A stretch of DNA of 64,000 nt from Burkholderia sp. WP9 (GTDB lineage Bacteria; Pseudomonadota; Gammaproteobacteria; Burkholderiales; Burkholderiaceae): the NCBI RefSeq assembly GCF_900104795.1, contig NZ_FNTG01000002.1, positions 1,612,001-1,676,000 of the forward strand, given 5' to 3'. A program made the translations under genes and the position numbers. The notes below the pieces were generated by a model. That model ran no database searches. It saw only the letters and a program-made list of their open reading frames with translations, and was not told the DNA's origin. Shown here one piece after another: positions 53,923 through 64,000 of this stretch. How positions within the stretch are numbered: the stretch's first letter is position 1; every line of letters starts with the position of its first letter.

Positions 53923-54636
53923 TCATTCAGCGTCCGCTGCGCGCACTGCGCGTACGAACGCCGCCATCCGGGCGTGATCTTTCACGCCCTTGGCGCCCGG
54001 CGTTTCGATGCCGCTCGAGACATCGACCGCGTACGGGCGCACGCGATGGATCGCATCACTGACGTTTTGCGCGCTCAACCCACCACTCAAAACGGCCCGA
54101 CGCGCGAGCCCTGCTGGAATAAGTGACCAATCGAAGACCTTCCCGCCGCCGCCGTATCCTTCGACATGGGTGTCGAACAGAAGGCCGCTGGCTGCTGAAT
54201 AGCTAAGAGCCGATTTTACCAAATCGGCCGGCTGAGTATCCGCCGCAACGCGTAACGCACGCAACCAAGGCAAACCCGCAACGCCGGCAAGCGATTCGCA
54301 CTGCTCCGCGGTCTCGTCTCCGTGAAACTGCAGGAGCGTGAGCCCGACGTTGCTCACCACCTCGCGAATCCAGTCCGGCGTAGCGTTGACGAAAAGGCCG
54401 ACCACCGAGACGAACGGCGGCACGTCGTGCACCAGCTCGACGGCCTGCGCGATGCTGACCGAACGCGGGCTCGGCGGGTAAAACACGAGGCCGATCGCAT
54501 CGGCGCCGAGGTTGATCGCGTGGGCCACGTCTTCCGGCTTCGAAAGGCCGCACAGCTTGATGCGCGTGCGATGCGGCATGGCCTGCTGGTCCACACCGGT
54601 ATTGGATTCGTTCGCGAAGTTTTCAGTTGATTTCAT
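53923..54636 (-). CDS. trpF: Phosphoribosylanthranilate isomerase
   Basis: TrpF converts phosphoribosylanthranilate to the carboxyphenylamino-deoxyribulose phosphate in tryptophan synthesis. The body from about residue 28 has the signature [13 protein letters not shown] (Cys as catalytic base), [22 protein letters not shown], and FDWSLIP. The ATG at 54636 overlaps the truA stop by 4 bases and adds a 27-residue N-terminal extension that is not part of the barrel; a start at MPHRTRIKL is the alternative. Confidence 0.94.
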   Translation of the reverse strand: MKSTENFANESNTGVDQQAMPHRTRIKLCGLSKPEDVAHAINLGADAIGLVFYPPSPRSVSIAQAVELVHDVPPFVSVVGLFVNATPDWIREVVSNVGLTLLQFHGDETAEQCESLAGVAGLPWLRALRVAADTQPADLVKSALSYSAASGLLFDTHVEGYGGGGKVFDWSLIPAGLARRAVLSGGLSAQNVSDAIHRVRPYAVDVSSGIETPGAKGVKDHARMAAFVRAVRAADAE

Positions 54637-55445
54637 GTTTGCGCCTGCTCGGTCCATACGGTACTCCACGGCACGCTGCCCGTCTGCGGCGCGGGCACGG
54701 CGAATTGCTCAGGATAGCCCACCTGCGCCAGATACAAGCCGTCGGGCATGAAGGTCGGTGCGGCGACCTCGCGATCGCGGCTCGCCAATACCTCGGCCAT
54801 CCATTCAACCGGGCGACGGCCACGGCCAATGTAGACGAGACAGCCCATCAGGTTGCGCACCATATGGTGCAGGAACGCGTTCGCCCGAAAACGGAAATGG
54901 ACGAAGTCGCCCTGCTGCTGCACGTCGATCTGATACAGATGCTTGACCGGCGTTTTCGACTGGCATTGCGACGAGCGGAACGCCGAAAAGTCGTGCTCGC
55001 CGATCAGATGAGCGGCGGCGGCCCGCATCGCGTCGACGTCGAGCGCCGCATGCAGCCAGCCGGCGCGCGTCGCCAGCATCGGCGAGCGCACCGGATGGAC
55101 GTAAAGCACGTAGTAATAGGTCCGCTCGAATGCCGAGAAACGTGCGTGGAACTCGTCGGGCATCGGCTTGGCCCACTGCACCGAGATCGTCTTCGGCAGA
55201 AACGAGTTGGTGCCGCGAACCCAGGAAACGTCCGCACGGTCGAGTTCGGTATCGAAATGCACGACCTGGCCGAGGCCATGCACTCCCGTATCGGTGCGGC
55301 CCGCAACCACGGTGGGCACCGGCGTTTGCGCGAACTCGCGCAGCGCCCGTTCGAGCTCGTCCTGGACGGTGTTGCCATGCGGTTGCGACTGCCAACCGCA
55401 GAATGCCGAACCGTCGTACTGGACGCCTAGAGCGATACGCTTCAC
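54633..55445 (-). CDS. truA: tRNA pseudouridine(38-40) synthase
   Basis: TruA modifies uridines 38-40 of the tRNA anticodon arm. The 270-residue protein starts [19 protein letters not shown] and carries the catalytic Asp in [17 protein letters not shown], with [17 protein letters not shown] and [15 protein letters not shown]. It overlaps both fimV (ATGA) and trpF (ATGA), so the three are translationally coupled. Confidence 0.96.
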   Translation of the reverse strand: MKRIALGVQYDGSAFCGWQSQPHGNTVQDELERALREFAQTPVPTVVAGRTDTGVHGLGQVVHFDTELDRADVSWVRGTNSFLPKTISVQWAKPMPDEFHARFSAFERTYYYVLYVHPVRSPMLATRAGWLHAALDVDAMRAAAAHLIGEHDFSAFRSSQCQSKTPVKHLYQIDVQQQGDFVHFRFRANAFLHHMVRNLMGCLVYIGRGRRPVEWMAEVLASRDREVAAPTFMPDGLYLAQVGYPEQFAVPAPQTGSVPWSTVWTEQAQT

Positions 55446-58042
55446 GACAACGGGGCGAGCGTCGAGAGCAACGCGCGGGCCTCGGTGCGCGTTCCCGGAT
55501 CGTTCGTCTCGATCACTTCGTTGATGAGCGCGCGCGCGCCGGACAGATCGCCAAGTTCGATGTACTCGGCAGCCAGATCGAGCTTGTTGCGAGCGATGCG
55601 GGTGAGATCGGCCGGCGTAAATGCCGGCAACGGCTCGGCCGGGCTGGGCGGCAACTCGAGGTCGAAATCGAGCTTCAGCGCGCCGAAGCCGGACGCACCG
55701 AAGCCGGCGCCGAAACCGGCGCCCAAGCCGGCGACGGACGCGTGACCTGCGGTACCGGCTGCGATCTCATCGGCGACGTGCGGTGTGTCGTTCGGATAGT
55801 GCTCGGCGGCGGACTGTTTCGCCGTGGCTTCCGGCGATGCCACCGGTTGCGTCGACAGCGAAGCGGGTGCATGCACGCGGTCAGCGGGCGACTCGACGCG
55901 CGGTGGCAACGGCATGTCGAGGCTGCCGAAGGCATCGACGGCGTCGCGCGGAAACTCGGTCGGCACCGACGGCGCGTGCTCAGTCTGCGCCGATTGATGC
56001 AGTTCGACCGACGGTCCCTGCGGTTCGGCGGGCACATCGTCCCATTGCAAACGATGGACGGGTTCCTCGTGCGGGAAGGCTTCGTCGAGGGGCTCGGGCG
56101 GCGCCAGCGGCAGAGCCTCGGCGCCGAGTTCCGCGGCGGCGGCAAGGCTCGCGGCCATGGTCGCGTCATCGAAGTGATCGAGCGGGGGCGCAGGAAGGGG
56201 TTCGGGCGCGAAATCGCTTTGAGCGGACGGCGCGTTGTTCGGCTCGACGTGCGCGGATTCGGCGGATGCGGATGTTGTGTCGTGTTCGTGCCCGACGTGC
56301 TGGGGTGCGGCAGGGTCTTGTGCGGGTGCCGCTGCGTGGCTGGTGGATGCGTGGCTCGATGCGGATTGTTCAGTTGCTGCGCGGTCTGCCGCTGCGTGTT
56401 CCGCTGCTGCGTGTTCCGCTGCTGCATGTTCGGCTGCCGCTTGTTCGGCTGCCACTTGTTCCGCCGCCGGTTCTGCGGCTGCATGCTCTGCGGCTACACG
56501 TTCTGCCGCGGCCTGTTCTGCGGCTGCGGGCTGCGCTGCGGCCTGCTCTGCGGTCGCACGTTCCGCCGCGGCCTGTTCTGCGGCCACACGCTCTGCCGCG
56601 CCCTTTTCTGCGGCTGCGCGTTCCGCCGCCGCCGTTTCTGCAGCCGCACGTTCCGCCGCAGCCTGTTCTGCGGCTGCGCGCGCCAACGCCTGCTCCTCGG
56701 CCTCCCGCGCCGCCGCCCGGCGAATTTCCGCGTCGCGTTCTGCTGCTACTCGCTCCGCCATCTCACGCGCCGCCGCGTCACCTTCCGCGGCCTCACGTTC
56801 AGTCGCCGCCAGCGCCGCCGCATTTCGGGCCGCCACCTCGTCGTTCGCGTCCGGCGTTTCGTGTACCGACGGAGTCTGCGCGCGCGTCTCAACAACCTCC
56901 TGCGGGCCCACTGACCGCCCGGACGCCGCCAAATCGCTCCCCTCCGGCGCAGTTTCAGCCGCCGCGGCGCGCTCGCGCTTCCGGCGCCCCATACGCAACG
57001 CCGCGAGCAGCGCAACCAGCGCCGCACCAACCGCAGCCGCCACGCTCAGTTCCGTCTGCGACATGCCGACATCTTTCGACGTCGAAGCTGCCGGCGTAAC
57101 GGCGTGACCGGGCGCAGCCGCCACCGAGGACGCGCCGGGCGCCGACGGCGCGACGCTGTTCGACGCGCCGCCCTTAACGGCCGGCGTACCGCCAATGCCA
57201 TGCTTCTGCAATTCCATCAGCACGCGGTTTTTCAATGCGAGCAATTGCTGCAAACTCGAGACTTGCACACGCGGCTGCGAAGCCGGTTGTGCGGCGCTCG
57301 CCGCGCCAATTGTTCCGGCACCGGCCGCCGAGGCGCCTTCAACAGGCTCGCTAGCTGAGGGCTGAATCGAGCCGGTCCATTCATGAGCGGTGCTGGCCGG
57401 CAATACTGCTGCCTGCGATCCGGCGATCGGCGCAGAGGAAGCCGTACCGCCCGCCGTCGCAGAGCTTGCCTCGGCAACTGCACTGGCCGGCGCCGACACG
57501 GCAGGAGTGGCTGTCGTCGCAGACACGGCAGGGACGGCTGGCGTCGCCGCGCTTGACGGCGCTGCATTGACCTGCGCGACGCCGCTCGCCGTAGCTGTGC
57601 TCGGTGCCGAAGCAGGCGCAGCTGCTGCAGAACCAGCAGACGCAACACCCGCCGACGACGCAGCCAGCGCCCCCGAGGCGTCCAGCGCCGGCACCGTCAA
57701 CACCGCACCCACGCGCATCCGGCTCGGATCATGGCTCATGAAGGCGTTAGGATTCGCCTCGAACAACGCGCGCGAGGCGCGTGCGAGGGTCGCCCGGTCG
57801 TGCGACTGCGTGACGGCAATCGCCACGTCGTTCAGCGACTGCCCTGGACGAACCGTGAATTGACCACCGTTCGCGTAGGAAACGGAGGCCGCGTCCGGCG
57901 CGCTCGCGGCGTCGCCCGGCGCAGCGAGCGCGCTGCCCACGGCGGCGGGACCCAGCGCGAGCGCCAAAGCGGCGGCGGCCGTCAGTCGGCGCGCACCTTG
58001 ATGAACGAACATAGCCCGAAGGGATGAGAGTCGAAGGTTCAT
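55442..58042 (-). CDS. fimV: FimV/HubP-like polar protein with LysM domain and Ala-rich coiled coil
   Basis: The 866-residue protein has a signal peptide ([14 protein letters not shown], cleavage near SALAA), a LysM-like peptidoglycan-binding region (about 65-130; [16 protein letters not shown]), a long Ala/Ser/Pro-rich stretch, a single transmembrane helix (about 335-355; [18 protein letters not shown]), a charged Ala/Glu coiled coil (about 440-560) and a C-terminal FimV cytoplasmic domain ([20 protein letters not shown]). FimV/HubP organises cell poles, type IV pili and chemosensory arrays. I chose the ATG at 58042, which has CCAGGAG upstream; a longer frame to 58231 is unlikely. Confidence 0.87.
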   Translation of the reverse strand: MNLRLSSLRAMFVHQGARRLTAAAALALALGPAAVGSALAAPGDAASAPDAASVSYANGGQFTVRPGQSLNDVAIAVTQSHDRATLARASRALFEANPNAFMSHDPSRMRVGAVLTVPALDASGALAASSAGVASAGSAAAAPASAPSTATASGVAQVNAAPSSAATPAVPAVSATTATPAVSAPASAVAEASSATAGGTASSAPIAGSQAAVLPASTAHEWTGSIQPSASEPVEGASAAGAGTIGAASAAQPASQPRVQVSSLQQLLALKNRVLMELQKHGIGGTPAVKGGASNSVAPSAPGASSVAAAPGHAVTPAASTSKDVGMSQTELSVAAAVGAALVALLAALRMGRRKRERAAAAETAPEGSDLAASGRSVGPQEVVETRAQTPSVHETPDANDEVAARNAAALAATEREAAEGDAAAREMAERVAAERDAEIRRAAAREAEEQALARAAAEQAAAERAAAETAAAERAAAEKGAAERVAAEQAAAERATAEQAAAQPAAAEQAAAERVAAEHAAAEPAAEQVAAEQAAAEHAAAEHAAAEHAAADRAATEQSASSHASTSHAAAPAQDPAAPQHVGHEHDTTSASAESAHVEPNNAPSAQSDFAPEPLPAPPLDHFDDATMAASLAAAAELGAEALPLAPPEPLDEAFPHEEPVHRLQWDDVPAEPQGPSVELHQSAQTEHAPSVPTEFPRDAVDAFGSLDMPLPPRVESPADRVHAPASLSTQPVASPEATAKQSAAEHYPNDTPHVADEIAAGTAGHASVAGLGAGFGAGFGASGFGALKLDFDLELPPSPAEPLPAFTPADLTRIARNKLDLAAEYIELGDLSGARALINEVIETNDPGTRTEARALLSTLAPLS
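56370..56690 (-). repeat. Ala/Glu heptad-like repeat tract in fimV
   Basis: About 320 bases of imperfect 21-base units (core around CTGCGGCTGC on the plus strand) encode repeating AAAE(Q/R/H)AA units, giving a long amphipathic Ala-rich coiled coil. Copy number is likely to vary between strains. Confidence 0.7.
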
Positions 58043-58116
58043 CGGGACTCCTGGCGCGTCAGCGCGCAGCCCTTTTTTGCGGTTGGAGAGAGACAAGATA
58101 ATCGGAGCACACAATG

Positions 58117-58144
58117 AAAAAAGCGCCGCGCAAGCGCGACGCTT
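58117..58144 (-). terminator. Rho-independent terminator between asd and fimV
   Basis: On the minus strand, AAGCG-T-CGCG pairs with CGCG-G-CGCTT (one G-U pair) around the loop CTTG and is followed by TTTTTT. It lies 37 bases after the asd stop. A second 7-bp hairpin (CTACGCG/CGCGTAG, 58155-58175) precedes it. Confidence 0.85.
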
Positions 58145-58181
58145 CTTGAGTTTTCTACGCGTCGTGAGCGCGTAGTTTACT

Positions 58182-59303
58182 TTACTTGTCGAGCACAATG
58201 CGAAGCATGCGACGCAGCGGTTCCGCAGCACCCCACAGCAGCTGATCCCCGACCGTGAAAGCCGACAGATATTCGCCGCCCATCGCCAGTTTGCGCACGC
58301 GGCCGACCGGCACCGTCAGCGTGCCCGTCACGACCGCCGGGGACAGATCGCGCATGGACGCTTCACGCTCGTTCGGCACCACCTTGACCCAGTCGTTGCC
58401 CGACGCCAGGATGCTGTTCACCTCGTCTAGCGGCACGTCCTTGTTCAGCTTGATGGTCAGCGCCTGCGAGTGGCAACGCATTGCGCCGATCCGCACGCAC
58501 AGGCCGTCGACCGGAATCGAACCCGGCGTGCCCATGGCCGGCTTGCCGAGAATCTTGTTGGTTTCAGCGCCGCCCTTCCACTCTTCTTTCGACATGCCGT
58601 TGCCGAGATCCTTGTCGATCCACGGAATCAGCGAGCCGGCGAGCGGCACGCCGAAGTTGTCGGTCGGCATGCGGTCGCTGTTCATCGCGGCGAGCACGCG
58701 GCGATCGATGTCGAGAATCGCCGACGACGGATCAGCCAGATCTTCCTTGGCCGCACCGTACAGCGTGCCCATTTGCTGCAGCAGCTCGCGCATGTTTTGC
58801 GCGCCCGCGCCCGAAGCGGCCTGATACGTCATGGCCGTCATCCAGTCGACGAGGTTTTCGCGGAACAGGCCGCCGAGCGCCATTAGCATCAGGCTGACCG
58901 TGCAATTGCCGCCGATAAAATTCTTCTGGCCCTTGACCAGCGCGTTCTTGATCACGTCGAGGTTGACCGGATCGAGAATGATGACCGCGTCGTCCTTCAT
59001 GCGCAGCGACGAAGCCGCGTCGATCCAGTAACCGTTCCAGCCCGCCGCGCGCAGCTTCGGGAACACTTCGTTCGTGTAATCGCCGCCCTGGCAGGAGATG
59101 ATCGCTTCGCACTTCTTCAGGTCTTCGATGCTTGTCGCATCTTTGAGCTTGGTCTCGTTTTTGGCGAACGACGGCGCGTTGCCGCCCGCGTTGCTGGTGC
59201 TGAAAAACACCGGTTCGATAAGATCGAAATCGCCTTCCTGCTGCATACGTTGCATCAGGACGCTGCCGACCATGCCGCGCCAACCTACGAGACCTACGTT
59301 CAT
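58182..59303 (-). CDS. asd: Aspartate-semialdehyde dehydrogenase
   Basis: Asd reduces aspartyl phosphate in the lysine/methionine/threonine pathway and in diaminopimelate synthesis. The 373-residue protein starts [16 protein letters not shown] (NADP site) and has catalytic Cys134 in [21 protein letters not shown] and the later [16 protein letters not shown] with the catalytic His. The ATG at 59303 is set by the family; the 25 upstream codons in frame are not coding. It is followed by fimV after a terminator. Confidence 0.96.
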   Translation of the reverse strand: MNVGLVGWRGMVGSVLMQRMQQEGDFDLIEPVFFSTSNAGGNAPSFAKNETKLKDATSIEDLKKCEAIISCQGGDYTNEVFPKLRAAGWNGYWIDAASSLRMKDDAVIILDPVNLDVIKNALVKGQKNFIGGNCTVSLMLMALGGLFRENLVDWMTAMTYQAASGAGAQNMRELLQQMGTLYGAAKEDLADPSSAILDIDRRVLAAMNSDRMPTDNFGVPLAGSLIPWIDKDLGNGMSKEEWKGGAETNKILGKPAMGTPGSIPVDGLCVRIGAMRCHSQALTIKLNKDVPLDEVNSILASGNDWVKVVPNEREASMRDLSPAVVTGTLTVPVGRVRKLAMGGEYLSAFTVGDQLLWGAAEPLRRMLRIVLDK

Positions 59304-59664
59304 GACTTCATACCCTTCGAATGGAAACTTCCCCGCATCTTTGCCCGCAGTGACCGCGCGGGGAAGATGAGCGGGCACGACGGACGATCAGCGCTTCGTG
59401 ATCGTTTTCGGGGTAATCGTTTTAATGGAAGCTTTGGCGGTAATGGCGAGCTCAACCACACGGGCCGTTTTGCCGTGCAGTGTCGAAATCGAGGAGATTT
59501 GAGCTGTGTGCGCCATCGCTACAATATACACGAAAACCGGAATCTGGCGACGTCAATGTCCGCCGCTGTCGCCCGTATTACGCGCGAATCGGCCTCATTC
59601 GAGGCCAATTCGCGTTTTAAAGGCCGTTTGACGACCTGACTTCTTCTTGCTTCGCGCGCTTTTT
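59304..59664 (-). other. leuB-asd intergenic region
   Basis: 361 bases between leuB and asd. It contains the possible small ORF at 59388-59516 and the AT-rich TATATT at 59523-59528; no other gene is supported. Confidence 0.5.
59388..59516 (-). CDS. Possible leaderless small ORF upstream of asd
   Basis: A 42-codon minus-strand frame begins MAHTAQISSISTLHGKTARV and ends ITPKTITKR; the product is Thr/Ala/Lys-rich and basic, resembling nothing I know. A TATATT box (59523-59528) lies exactly 6 bases upstream of the ATG, so transcription could start at the A of the ATG, giving a leaderless message. Against it: no -35 at proper spacing, no ribosome binding site, and chance short frames are common in GC-rich DNA. 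It could be a leader peptide for asd, 84 bases downstream, or nothing. Confidence 0.3.
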   Translation of the reverse strand: MAHTAQISSISTLHGKTARVVELAITAKASIKTITPKTITKR

Positions 59665-60732
59665 TTACAGTGCTGCGACGACCGCGTCGCCCATGGCAAC
59701 CGTGCCGACCTGCTTGCAACCCGGCGTGAGAATGTCGCCGGTGCGGAAACCTTGTTCGAGCACCTTTTTCACGGCGTTTTCGATGCGATCGGCTTGCTCG
59801 GCCTTGTTCAACGAATAGCGCAGCATCATGGCAGCCGACAGAATGGTGGCCAGCGGATTCGCGACACCCTTGCCGGCGATGTCCGGTGCCGAACCATGCG
59901 ACGGCTCGTACAAGCCCTTGTTGTTCTTGTCGAGCGAGGCCGACGGCAGCATGCCGATCGAGCCCGTGAGCATGGCCGCTTCGTCGGAGAGAATGTCGCC
60001 GAACATGTTGCCGGTGACAACCACGTCGAACGCCTTCGGCGCCTTGACCAACTGCATGGCCGCGTTGTCCACGTACATGTGCGACAGTTCGACGTCCGCG
60101 TATTCCTTCGAAACGTCGATCATCACATCACGCCAGAACTGCGAGGTCTCAAGCACGTTCGCCTTGTCCACGCTCGTCAGCTTCTTCTGACGCTTTTGCG
60201 CTGCCTGAAACGCAACGTGCGCAATGCGGCGCACCTCGGGTTCCGAATAACGCATCGTGTCGAAACCTTCCTTGGCGCCTTCAAACAGGCCGTCGGGCGC
60301 CGAACGCACGCCGCGCGGCGCGCCGAAATAGATGTCGCCGTTCAGCTCGCGCACGATCAGGATGTCGAGGCCCGAGACGATCTCTTCCTTCAGCGACGAT
60401 GCGCCGGTGAGCTGCGGATAGCAGATTGCCGGGCGGAAGTTCGCGAACAGTTGCAGGTGTTTGCGCAGACCGAGAATGGCCTGCTCCGGGCGCAGCGCGC
60501 GTTCGAGCGAGTCGTACTTCCAGTCGCCAACGGCGCCGAACAGGATCGCGTCGGCTTCTTTTGCCAGCGCCAGCGTCGAATCAGGCAGCGGATGGCCCTT
60601 CGCTTCGTAGCCCGCGCCGCCAACCGGCGCTTCTTCGAGTTCGAATTTCTCGCCGAGTACATTCAGGACCTTGACGGCTTCCTTGACGATTTCGGGACCA
60701 ATGCCGTCGCCCGGCAACACTGCGATCTTCAT
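59665..60732 (-). CDS. leuB: 3-isopropylmalate dehydrogenase
   Basis: LeuB oxidises and decarboxylates 3-isopropylmalate in leucine synthesis. The 355-residue protein starts [20 protein letters not shown] (NAD/metal family) and has [22 protein letters not shown] and the signature [19 protein letters not shown]. It is the last gene of leuC-ecn-leuD-leuB. Confidence 0.97.
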   Translation of the reverse strand: MKIAVLPGDGIGPEIVKEAVKVLNVLGEKFELEEAPVGGAGYEAKGHPLPDSTLALAKEADAILFGAVGDWKYDSLERALRPEQAILGLRKHLQLFANFRPAICYPQLTGASSLKEEIVSGLDILIVRELNGDIYFGAPRGVRSAPDGLFEGAKEGFDTMRYSEPEVRRIAHVAFQAAQKRQKKLTSVDKANVLETSQFWRDVMIDVSKEYADVELSHMYVDNAAMQLVKAPKAFDVVVTGNMFGDILSDEAAMLTGSIGMLPSASLDKNNKGLYEPSHGSAPDIAGKGVANPLATILSAAMMLRYSLNKAEQADRIENAVKKVLEQGFRTGDILTPGCKQVGTVAMGDAVVAAL

Positions 60733-60803
60733 GCGAATTCCTTGAGATTTTCTTCGAGACTTTTGAGCTTGAATCCGTAAGCGCGCGCTACGCCCTTACG
60801 CCT

Positions 60804-61457
60804 TCAACCGACGATGCGGTGCGCGAGCCACGGCTGCTTCGCGATCCGCTCTGCTTCGAACTGGCGAATCTTGTCCGCGTGGCGCAGCGTGAGGCCGATG
60901 TCGTCGAAGCCGTTCAGCAGGCAGTACTTGCGGAACGCCGCGACTTCGAACGGATACTCCGTGCCGCCGTCCGACGTGCGCACGACTTGCGCTTCGAGAT
61001 CGACCGTCAGCTTGAAGCCGTTGAACGCATACGTTTCGTTGAACAGGTGATCGACTTGCTGTTCGGTCAGCACGATCGGCAACACGCCGTTCTTGAAGCA
61101 GTTGTTATAGAAAATGTCGGCGAAGCTCGGCGCGATCAGCGCGCGAAAACCGTATTGCTCCAATGCCCACGGCGCGTGCTCGCGCGAGCTGCCGCAGCCG
61201 AAGTTCTTACGCGCCAGCAGCACCGAAGCGCCTTGATAACGCGGCTGGTTCAGCACGAAATCCGGGTTCAGCGGACGCTTCGAATTGTCCTGACCCGGCT
61301 CGCCGTGGTCGAGGTAGCGCCATTCGTCGAATGCGTTCGGGCCGAAACCCGTGCGCTTGATCGACTTCAGGAATTGCTTCGGAATGATCGCGTCCGTGTC
61401 GACGTTCTCGCGATCGAGCGGCGCCACGACGCCGGTGTGTACGATGAATTTATCCAT
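60804..61457 (-). CDS. leuD: 3-isopropylmalate dehydratase small subunit
   Basis: LeuD is the swivelling-domain subunit that, with LeuC, isomerises 2- to 3-isopropylmalate. The 217-residue protein starts [20 protein letters not shown] and shows [30 protein letters not shown], the substrate-binding loop, and [18 protein letters not shown] chose the ATG at 61457; the in-frame ATG at 61478 adds seven residues not found in the family. Confidence 0.96.
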   Translation of the reverse strand: MDKFIVHTGVVAPLDRENVDTDAIIPKQFLKSIKRTGFGPNAFDEWRYLDHGEPGQDNSKRPLNPDFVLNQPRYQGASVLLARKNFGCGSSREHAPWALEQYGFRALIAPSFADIFYNNCFKNGVLPIVLTEQQVDHLFNETYAFNGFKLTVDLEAQVVRTSDGGTEYPFEVAAFRKYCLLNGFDDIGLTLRHADKIRQFEAERIAKQPWLAHRIVG

Positions 61458-61544
61458 GACGCTTGGCACCTGTTTCAAGACCGGGCGATGCGCGCGGCGG
61501 CCGCAAAGCCGCTCGGCGCATGGCCGGCAAAAATCAAAAACCGC

Positions 61545-61703
61545 TTATTTATCAGCGTGATTGCTGATCGAATTGCCGAGGTGCGACATGTCCTCGCCGA
61601 ATCCGTGCACCGTGTTGCAACCGGCTAGACCGAGCAATAGCCCAGCCAGGGAACCGAGCGCGAAGCGACGCAATAGAGTGGTGCGATTCATGTTCTTCAT
61701 CAT
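61545..61703 (-). CDS. ecnB: Entericidin A/B-family small lipoprotein within the leu operon
   Basis: A short minus-strand gene encodes 52 residues: a basic N-terminus (MMKNMNRTTLLRR), a hydrophobic signal (FALGSLAGLLLGL) and the lipobox LAGC with Cys29, followed by NTVHGFGEDMSHLGNSISNH. The lipidated mature part of about 24 residues and its G-GEDM pattern match the entericidin family. In E. coli entericidins are linked to stationary-phase lysis; the Burkholderia role is unknown. The start could be any of three ATGs (61703, 61700, 61691). It begins 6 bases after leuC and ends 87 before leuD, so it is probably co-transcribed. Confidence 0.85.
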   Translation of the reverse strand: MMKNMNRTTLLRRFALGSLAGLLLGLAGCNTVHGFGEDMSHLGNSISNHADK

Positions 61704-61709
61704 GCGTGT

Positions 61710-63119
<1,410 letters not shown>

Positions 63120-63448
63120 GGTATGCGGGGTAGTAATGACTGCGGGCTGACCGTGTCGGTCGATTATGCCACGCAGAATCCCGCTTTGGGCCGCTCAATC
63201 AGGAAGAAAACCGATAAAAAACAGGGAGTTGGGTGGTAGTGCCGATACCTGTATCGACGTTACCCGGCACGCCTGCGCGCGCTTGCAGCTTGCTGCACCG
63301 CCGCGTGATCTCATGCTCGAACGCGCGAGATCGAATCCGAAAACAAAATGCCCCGGCGGGAGAACCCGTCGGGGCATTTCTTATCAACCACATTCCGCGT
63401 CAGCTCGCAGCAGAACCGACTACTGCGAACGATGCGGACTTAACCCAA
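63120..63448 (-). other. gltA-leuC intergenic region
   Basis: 329 bases holding the gltA terminator (63341-63380) and the presumed leu operon promoter. No gene or conserved leader peptide with leucine codons was seen. Confidence 0.5.
63341..63380 (-). terminator. Rho-independent terminator after gltA
   Basis: AAATGCCCCG (63346-63355) pairs with CGGGGCATTT (63370-63379); with the inner GCGGG/CCCGT arms it gives a 15-bp stem (one G-U pair) and the loop AGAA. On the minus strand TTTTGTTT follows, so it terminates gltA. Confidence 0.85.
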
Positions 63449-64000
63449 TCAACGTTGCGCGATCGGCTTGGCTTCACGTTGCGTGTCGCCGATGAACAGC
63501 TGACGCGGACGGCCAATCTTCTGTTCAGGATCAGCGATCATTTCGTTCCACTGTGCAATCCAGCCGACCGTACGTGCCATCGCGAAGATACACGTGAACA
63601 TCGAGGTCGGGATGCCCAGCGCGCGCTGCACGATGCCCGAGTAGAAGTCGACGTTCGGGTACAGCTTGCGCGACACGAAGTATTCGTCTTCCAGTGCGAT
63701 CTTTTCCAGTGCCATGGCCAGCTTGAACAGCGGGTCGTCGTGCAGGCCCAGTTCTTCCAGCACTTCGTGGCAGGTTTCGCGCATCAGCTTCGCACGCGGA
63801 TCGTAGTTCTTGTAGACGCGGTGACCGAAGCCCATCAGCTTCACGCCCGAGTTCTTGTCCTTCACCTGCTTGATGAACTCAGGAATGTTGTCGACCGAGC
63901 CGATTTCTTCCAGCATGTTCAGCGCGGCTTCGTTTGCACCACCGTGCGCCGGGCCCCACAGACACGCGATACCGGCGGCGATACACGCGAACGGATTCGC
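63449..64000 (-). CDS. gltA: Citrate synthase, C-terminal part (cut by the window edge)
   Basis: The minus-strand frame is open to base 64000, so only the last 183 or so codons are present. It contains [16 protein letters not shown], the [14 protein letters not shown] segment with the active-site His, [20 protein letters not shown] with the catalytic Asp/Arg region, and [19 protein letters not shown]. This is the type II citrate synthase of the TCA cycle. The ATG at 63916 is internal, not the start. Confidence 0.96.
   Translation of the reverse strand, partial: ANPFACIAAGIACLWGPAHGGANEAALNMLEEIGSVDNIPEFIKQVKDKNSGVKLMGFGHRVYKNYDPRAKLMRETCHEVLEELGLHDDPLFKLAMALEKIALEDEYFVSRKLYPNVDFYSGIVQRALGIPTSMFTCIFAMARTVGWIAQWNEMIADPEQKIGRPRQLFIGDTQREAKPIAQR

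Noticed and set aside
63120..63340. Leucine-rich leader peptide or attenuator before leuC
   Set aside because: No short frame with consecutive leucine codons or alternative hairpins was seen; Burkholderia leu genes are not expected to use attenuation.

Overview
This 64 kb window looks like a betaproteobacterium of the Burkholderia/Paraburkholderia group, probably a secondary chromosome. The evidence is the high GC content with strong third-position GC bias, family-specific proteins (a BPSS1780-like membrane protein, DUF3563, a three-subunit FAD-glucose-dehydrogenase-type complex), and the gene order gltA / leuC-ecn-leuD-leuB / asd / fimV / truA / trpF-trpB-methyltransferase-trpA / accD / folC / dedD / cvpA / purF / metZ. 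No rRNA, tRNA, CRISPR array, IS element or prophage was recognised. The genus is inferred from gene content and remembered gene order, not from a search.

Region 1 (1-14.9 kb) holds stress, uptake and regulatory genes: the end of a membrane protein; ohrR-ohr with a clear operator; a DNA photolyase; a DUF3563 protein and a PHA-depolymerase-type esterase, each with a palindrome upstream; a PAP2 protein; modABC converging on modE, with a ModE-like operator before modA; an SDR; a tautomerase divergent from a LysR regulator; an Ala/Lys-rich exported protein; a RES-type toxin with its MbcA/ParS/Xre antitoxin; and a PPP-family phosphatase.

Region 2 (15-19.8 kb) encodes a periplasm-facing FAD dehydrogenase of gamma (Tat) - alpha (FAD, CC-x4-C-x3-C cluster motif) - beta (three-haem cytochrome c) type, then a DUF1345 membrane protein.

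Region 3 (20.3-38.8 kb) is a co-directional alpha-glucan/trehalose cluster: glgE, treS-maltokinase fusion, glgB, glgX, treZ, malQ, treY. Together these can run a loop: trehalose to maltose (TreS), to maltose-1-phosphate (maltokinase domain), to linear glucan (GlgE), branching (GlgB), debranching (GlgX), and back to trehalose (TreY, TreZ), with MalQ redistributing short chains. No glgC, glgA or otsAB is present in the window. GlgE carries an extra N-terminal GH13-like half that appears catalytically dead.

Region 4 (38.9-43.7 kb) holds TauE/SafE, CorC/HlyC, a histidine kinase with a degenerate ATP-binding half, an FKBP isomerase, an AraC regulator and a 15-bp tandem repeat array.

Region 5 (43.7-64 kb, all minus strand) is housekeeping: leucine, tryptophan, purine, methionine, fatty-acid and folate biosynthesis, citrate synthase (cut by the window edge) and the polar protein FimV. 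An orphan DNA methyltransferase sits between trpB and trpA, and a small entericidin lipoprotein sits between leuC and leuD.
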